Shown piece by piece: positions 58,780-64,000 of a DNA stretch of 64,000 nucleotides. Location of the stretch: NCBI GenBank assembly GCA_000151295.1, contig GG745387.1:103761-167760 (forward strand), in the 5' to 3' direction. The DNA is from Allomyces macrogynus ATCC 38327. Taxonomy: Eukaryota > Blastocladiomycota > Blastocladiomycetes > Blastocladiales > Blastocladiaceae. Numbering within the stretch: position 1 is the first letter of the stretch; the number at the start of each line of letters is the position of its first letter. Position numbers and translations under genes: made by a program. Under the pieces are notes generated by a model. It did no database searches. It saw only the letters and a program-made list of their open reading frames with translations, and was not told the DNA's origin.

Positions 58780-59823
58780 GCTGGCAAGCTCGCACCATCT
58801 TGGCGGAAGCGCGTCGGCCTTGGCGGCAGAAGCGGCACAACGCATCCGTCGCGTGCACAACCTGAAGACCTGACCGAGCGGTCCCTTCTCTGAAGACATG
58901 TCGGCTGAACAGGCAGCAGCTGCCGGTCGCGATCACGCACAGTGCTTTGCAACGCTGCGCGTCTAGGCGCAGCCGCTTGTGCGCCTGGGCAGGGCGAGAC
59001 CAGAGTCGTCGAACCATCCAATCGAAGGAACGTCAGGGCCCAAACGAGGCCCACTCCAAAGTCGTCAAGCCTTGAACCATGGCATTCCGCGGCAGCCTGA
59101 TTTTTTTATGTTCTTCTCTCGAAGGGACAGCAGAGAAGGCCCTTGGCGACACAGGGGGTGGCGTAGTGATGCCGAGTGCCTGGGACTTCAACAGTTTATC
59201 GCGGCTCGCGTAAAGTGCTGTCGCGCCGAGTCGGTCGAAGCTCTTCCAGAAGGCTTACTGGTTCAAAAATTTGAGGGCGCTATGGTGCAGGAAATGATGC
59301 GGCGAAGAGAGGAAGCCTGCCGCCCAGTTTGTGGCGAACGAGAACAGAAGGATAAGGTCTCACCTTCCCTCACCAAAACCCGTGTAGAGGAGCGAGAGCA
59401 CGGTCGCACCCATATGGTGGCTCGCAGCGCCACATCTCGGGCATCGGGAATAGTCTGCGTCACGAATTGAGCGCGGAGGTGCACATAGAACGTCGCTCTA
59501 GATAAATAATCGATTGTGAAAGAAACGAGGTCGGCGCGGGTGCGTAATAGCCATTAGGTGCGAGCGAGGGGGAGGAAATGGGCGGAGAAGCGAGACAGGA
59601 GCGAGAGAAGCAACAGACGACCTGCATAATGACCGTTTCCAACGAGCGAACAAGGGATCAGTGCTACACCAAATGCTGGGGGGCGGAGAGGCACGAACGC
59701 AAGGAGAGGCAGGAGTAAACAGAAAAAATCAAAGCGGATCGAAGACGAAAGAAGTATCCCAGGCCCAATGGAACAAGCCTTGGGTGCGGAGATTGCCCCA
59801 GGCTCTCAACTGGTCCCAACACA
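58780..59823. other. Intergenic between P450 copies
   Basis: A + open frame (58,979-59,470) has no family features, and the minus strand is broken. Nothing called. Confidence 0.4.
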
Positions 59824-61605
59824 TCACTTGGCGGCCGCCTGATTGCTCGTGGCACGCGCAAGCGCCGCATCCCCCTTCTCCACCAGATCCCGCACCTGCT
59901 TGCCGCGCACCGTCGACTTGACGAGCACCGTCTCCTTGGGCAGCACGGTCAACCCAAACGCGGGGGTCATATCAAACTTGACGCCGTCCCCCTTGGCGTT
60001 ACTGAGCTGCACGCACGCGACAACGCGCGCGACCAACAGCACCATTTCGCGCGCGGCCAGGTGCACGCCCGGACACATCCGGCGACCCGCACCAAACGTG
60101 AAGATCCCGTCCATAAGCCCGAGATTGTTCGACTCGATCCACCGGTCGGGACGGAAGTCGCGGTCGTAGACGCTGTCGTGAATCCCGACAAAGTTGTAGA
60201 TGACCTGCGCGCGTGCCGGAATGTGGTACCCGGCGAGCGTGTCGGTGTCAGTCGTTTGCCGCGGAACGCCGAGCGGGGCCACGGGCGAGATCATTGCGAC
60301 TTCCTTGATCACTGCGCGCGTGTAGGGAAGCTCCTCGAAATCGTCGAGCGACGGGAGCCGGCCGTGGGTCTTGACGATAGGGTCGACCTCGGCGTGCAAG
60401 CGTGCTTGGTGCTCCGGGTTGTTGATGAGGTAGGCGTGGAGCCAGAGGAGCGTGGCCGCGCTCGTGTCCTGGTGGAGAGAGATAATAGATGTAGGTCAAA
60501 AAATGCACACGATGATTTGCGCAGCAGCCAAGCATCACGCACCATGCCCGCAAACAAGAAATCGAGCAGGAGCTGCTTGATGTCGTTGACCGTCAACTCA
60601 TCCTTTTCCATAGACAGGAGCAGCTCCTCGGCATAGCACAGGTTGCGGTTTGCGGCCGGGTCCTCGCCGTGCGCCAGCTCATCGTCGAGTCGGGCCTTGA
60701 GCTCGAGAATCAGGCCCAAGACCAGCCCTTGATGCACACGCGCAAAGACCGCGTCAATCTCCTTGCGCTTATGCCGCATCGCGACCCAGTTGAGGAGCAA
60801 CGAGTCGTAGTAGTCTTCGATTCCGCCAACGCCGCCGAGCTCAAAGATTTTGAGCATGTCGTTGCACAGACTGCGCAGCGCCGGGTCGTCGGGCGAGTCG
60901 TAGGTGATGCCGAGACACTTGGCGAGCATGATGTTGACCGTGTAGAGCATCAAGTGCCGCTTGACCTCGACGGGCTCGCCCGCCGTCGACACAAGATGCC
61001 GCACAAAGCGCAACGACTCGGCGTCAAGCCGCGCATCGAGTTGTGTGATCTTGAGCGGGGTCAGGACGCGGTGCGCGATCTTGCGCATGTGCGACCAGCG
61101 CTCGCCGTACGGTGCCTATCCGAAACGGGGATGTGAGGACACATCCCGTCTGCTTGACGACATAAGTTTGTGCAATTCCGTCACGGCATACCATGACCAA
61201 ATCCTGGCCATTCTCGGTCCCAATCGCGAGCGCCTTGCCGACCCAACGGCCCGCGTAGATCTTGCCGCGCTTGACGAGCGTCTCCTGCGTGAGCTCCTGG
61301 TTCGAGATCACAATCACGTCGACGTTTCCGAGCTTCAAGCTGAAGACGGGCCCATACTCGTGCGCAAGCTTCTGAATCAGCTTGTCAGGTTCCTTGGTCG
61401 ACGCAAGCAGCGGCAAGTGGCCCACGAACGGCCACGCGGGTGGCGACGGTGGCAACTTGAGGTCGGTCGGAGACGGCGGAAACGCACGACGCGCCGCAGC
61501 CGCAATCACGACGGTTGCGGCGGCAGCGGCGAGGACTTGGGCGCCGACACTGTCGCCGACCAAGGCGGCGGTCGCGTCACGTAAGGTATCGGCAATAATG
61601 GACAT
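59824..61605 (-). CDS. Cytochrome P450, copy 2 (ExxR arginine replaced by Met)
   Basis: Exons 61,192-61,605, 60,543-61,115 and 59,824-60,468 (introns 76 and 74 bases), 543 aa. The anchor (VLAAAAATVVIAAAA), the SPPAWPFVGHLP hinge, YGERWSHMRK, AGM-DTSAAT, FRPDRW and FGAGRRMCPG with Cys461 are present. The near-universal ExxR of the K-helix reads E385-V-A-Met388: codon ATG at 60,294-60,296, where copy 1 has CGC. All frames and splice sites are clean, so the gene is under some constraint. P450s without ExxR are very rare; heme binding or folding may be weakened, or the protein may have a special role. Substrate unknown. Confidence 0.9.
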
Positions 61606-62443
61606 GGTAGGGGACGGCTCCTGGTCGAGCAGGCAGGTTGGGTGGGCGTGCGCGACGACGAGCAAGACGAGCAAGACGAGCAGACGTGCGCGTAAACTGG
61701 AGAACGAGGAGAAAGGAATGACGCTCGTCTTTCCGTCGCATTTTTAGGTGATTGAGACGAAAGGCGGCATGGAGGGGAGACGGCGGGGTCGACAGTCAAG
61801 ACATTTATTTCAACAAATGCGTCAAGTTCGCTTGTCATGATCCGCGCCAAAGAGCCCAAATTATTCCCCGCGATGCACAGCAGGCAACAAACAACTCGTC
61901 GAGCAAAACGCGGCCGGGTGAGATGGCAGGTCGTGCTGCGAACTTCTCTTTGATCAAACATGGATTCGTTCCGTTGCACGTGGAAGTTGGTCGCAAGCCC
62001 ACTTGACGGCCCAACCGGGGCGCGTCAAGTTGGTTCGTCCGGCTGCTCTCATTGCTGCTGCGATCCACCGCCGTGTTGTCCTGTGCTGTTGTTGGTCTTT
62101 GCCGCGCTCATCGGCGTTGAAGATAATGAGGTCAGGTCGTTCACAGTTGAGAAATATACGAAACATGACGTGGATCCTATTGGAGAATGACATGGCATTT
62201 TGGCTTTGCAATCTGCGATCCATCGACTGGTTTGCAATCCCTTGCCCTCGCCCGATAAATCGCACGTCACGGACCTACCTACATACCAGCGAACGTGCAG
62301 GTGCAACTAGTAAGACCGCGGGCGGTCATTCTGGGACGTCGGTCGTTGCCCACTCGTGGATTGCCATCACGCGCAACCCAGCATAAGTTCACTTCCGATC
62401 GCCCGTAAACAATCCTTCCACGACCCACTTCTGCACATCAATC
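61606..62443. other. Intergenic between P450 copies 2 and 3
   Basis: No gene seen. Upstream of copy 2 a GACGAGCAAGACGAGCAAGA micro-repeat occurs near 61,655. Confidence 0.45.
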
Positions 62444-63870
62444 TCACTCGACCGTCTTTGCCACGTCGCGGTTCGCAACACAGCGCTCCACCTTCTCCAC
62501 CAGCTCCCGCGCGCACGGCCCGCGCACCGTCGCCTTGACGCACACCGTCTCCCTTGGGCCCCGTCGTCAATCCAAGCGCCGTCTCCACTTCCACCTCGAC
62601 CCCATCGCCTTTCGCATTCGCGACCCCTACGCACGCGATGACGCGCGCGACCAACAGCACCAACTCGCGCGTCGCGAGGTGCACGCTCGGAGACATCCGG
62701 CGCCCAGCACCAAGCTTGAGCGTCCCGTCCATCAGCGACAAATTGCCGCGCTGGATCCATCGGTTCGGGCGGAACTCAGCCTCGTCCATGGCCGCGTGAA
62801 TTCCGACTACGATGTAGATCACTTGCGCACCTGCGGGGATGTGGTGCCCGGCGAGCGTGTCGGCGACTGTCGTGAGGCGTGGGAGGCCGAGGGTGCGACG
62901 GGAGCGAGCCGCACGACTTCCTTGATGAAGGCGCGCGTGTTGGGGAGGGCGTCGAGATCATCGAGCGAGGGAAGGCGGTGGCGGGCAGTGACGGTCGCGT
63001 CGATTTCGGTTTGGAGACGGGTTTGGTGCGTCGGGTGGTTGATGAGATAGACGAAGACCCACAAGAGCGTGGAGGCAGTCGTCTTGGTGCAAGTGACGAG
63101 CCAAGTGTGTGAGCGAATCGCATGTTCTCATCGTCGGAAATGAAATCGAGAAACGAACATACCATGCCCACCAAAATAAAGTCCAGCATGAGCAGCTTGA
63201 TATCAATTCAACTCGTCCTCCTCCATCATCAGCAACATTTCCTCGGCCCAGCCCAAGTTGCGACCCGAGCGCGGATCCACGCCCCGCGCGCGCTCTTCAT
63301 CCAGCCGCGCCTTGGACGCATTAAACTTGCTCAAAATCAGCCCGTTGTGTACGCGCTCATACAGCGCCGCAATCGTCGCGTGCCTATGGCCCATCCCGAC
63401 CCACTCGAGCAGACGCGAGTCAAAGTAGACTTCGATCCCGCCGGTGCCACCGAGTTGAAACATGGTGAACACGTTGGCACGCAGACTTTGCAGCGCCGGG
63501 TCGTCGGGCGAGTCGTGCGTGATCCCGACACACTTGGCGAGCATGGTGATGTTTGCCGTGGACAGCATCAAAAGCCGCCGAATCGCGATGGGTTCGCCGA
63601 CCGAGGCGAGGTGCTGCACGAAACGCAACGAATCGGCGTCGAGGATCGCGTCCATGTCCGTGAGCTTGAGTGGGGGTCAGGATGCAGTGCGCGACGCGGC
63701 GCACGTGCGACCAGGGCGGGCAGTCTGGCAGCTATATCCAAGCGCCGTCAGCTCGTTGAGCGACCCACAAGTCGTCTCGAACCAATTCGCGGATACTTCT
63801 CCATCCGAAATGAGTGTACCAGCGCCAAATCCTGCCCACCGTCTGTGTTCAACACAAACGCCTCCCCCCC
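62444..63870 (-). pseudogene. Cytochrome P450 pseudogene, copy 3
   Basis: Homologous to copies 1 and 2 from the end of exon 1 (VLNTDGGQDLAL, about 63,860-63,820) to TGA 62,444. The anchor and proline hinge are absent before a G-rich run (63,867-63,884), so it is 5'-truncated. Frameshifts occur near 63,206 (after MEEDEL), 62,893 (before LGLPRLTT) and 62,555 (an extra G in the PKETV codons). The heme loop reads GAGRRMSPSV: cysteine codon TGT is TCT at 62,691-62,693, and the next Gly is Ser. ExxR (KEVVR) and FRPNRW survive. The intron before TTASTLLW is still GT..AG. Confidence 0.85.
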
Positions 63871-63884
63871 CCCGCCCCCGGCCG

Positions 63885-64000
63885 AATCGTTTTTCGTCAT
63901 GGGCCGATTCCCAAATTTGCTCCCCTTCCTTGGTCGCGTTGAGCAAACTAGCCGAGCGCCAATTGTCGACCTGGTGCTGCTCACGAGCTTTATTATACTT
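63885..64000. other. Window edge upstream of the P450 pseudogene
   Basis: No P450 N-terminal coding sequence is found here; nothing recognised. Confidence 0.4.

Noticed and set aside
1..64000. Bacterial defence-island reading (helicase, nuclease and repeats together)
   Set aside because: Spliceosomal introns, CFAP20, separase and F-box proteins show a eukaryotic chromosome; no operon structure or bacterial start signals.
1..64000. CRISPR arrays
   Set aside because: No regularly spaced identical repeats with unique spacers; the only regular repeat (39.5 kb) is in-frame coding.
1..64000. Stop-codon reassignment to explain the in-frame TAG and TGA
   Set aside because: TAA, TAG and TGA all end well-supported genes here (CFAP20 TAA, DUF1748 TAG, P450 and S1 nuclease TGA).

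Overview
This window is from a eukaryote, most likely a GC-rich flagellated (zoosporic) fungus such as a member of the Blastocladiomycota. Genes carry short spliceosomal introns (mostly 64-90 bases, GT..AG, with CTRAC/CTGAC-like branch sites). A conserved ciliary gene (CFAP20) sits beside fungal-type genes: a DUF1748 mitochondrial protein, S1/P1 nuclease, Ap4A phosphorylase and tandem P450s. Coding regions are very GC-rich and have strong antisense open frames. The species call is inference; the intron models were built by joining frames at GT/AG sites that restore conserved protein sequence, without transcript data.

Region 1 (1-22,250) is a large inverted duplication. The left arm (about 470-7,010) and right arm (about 14,952-22,215) each carry a Rad5/Rad16-like SNF2 helicase with an internal RING finger (copy A, +, 2,535-6,944; copy B, -, 15,016-19,731, broken by frameshifts and a 100-N gap). 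In the right arm a membrane-protein gene (20,280-21,251) lies head-to-head with copy B; its left-arm counterpart is decayed and looks CpG-depleted. The spacer holds a frame-broken F-box/LRR gene, an LRR fragment and a PB1-domain protein.

Region 2 (20,280-24,624) has three consecutive predicted small membrane or Pro/Ser-rich proteins on the + strand. Region 3 (24,689-38,500) is a housekeeping block: Ap4A phosphorylase, DUF1748 protein, a COX14-like protein, CFAP20, separase (1,981 aa, catalytic His and Cys visible) and a PARN/CAF1-type DEDDh deadenylase with an in-frame TAG.

Region 4 (38,700-45,100) has a secreted Ser/Thr-rich mucin-like protein with one frameshift and a five-exon secreted S1/P1 nuclease flanked by a short inverted repeat. 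Region 5 (46,585-54,700) is another SNF2/F-box neighbourhood: F-box/LRR copy 2, SNF2 copy C (RING deleted, Walker B DEIH changed to DGIH), and a third LRR gene between copies of a dispersed repeat. Region 6 (55,183-64,000) has a single-pass membrane protein and three tandem cytochrome P450s: one normal, one with the ExxR arginine replaced by Met, and one pseudogene whose heme cysteine is Ser.

The main novelty candidates are the triplicated SNF2 family with F-box/LRR neighbours (inverted duplication, apparent gene conversion, one catalytically altered paralogue) and the P450 cluster losing its defining residues.
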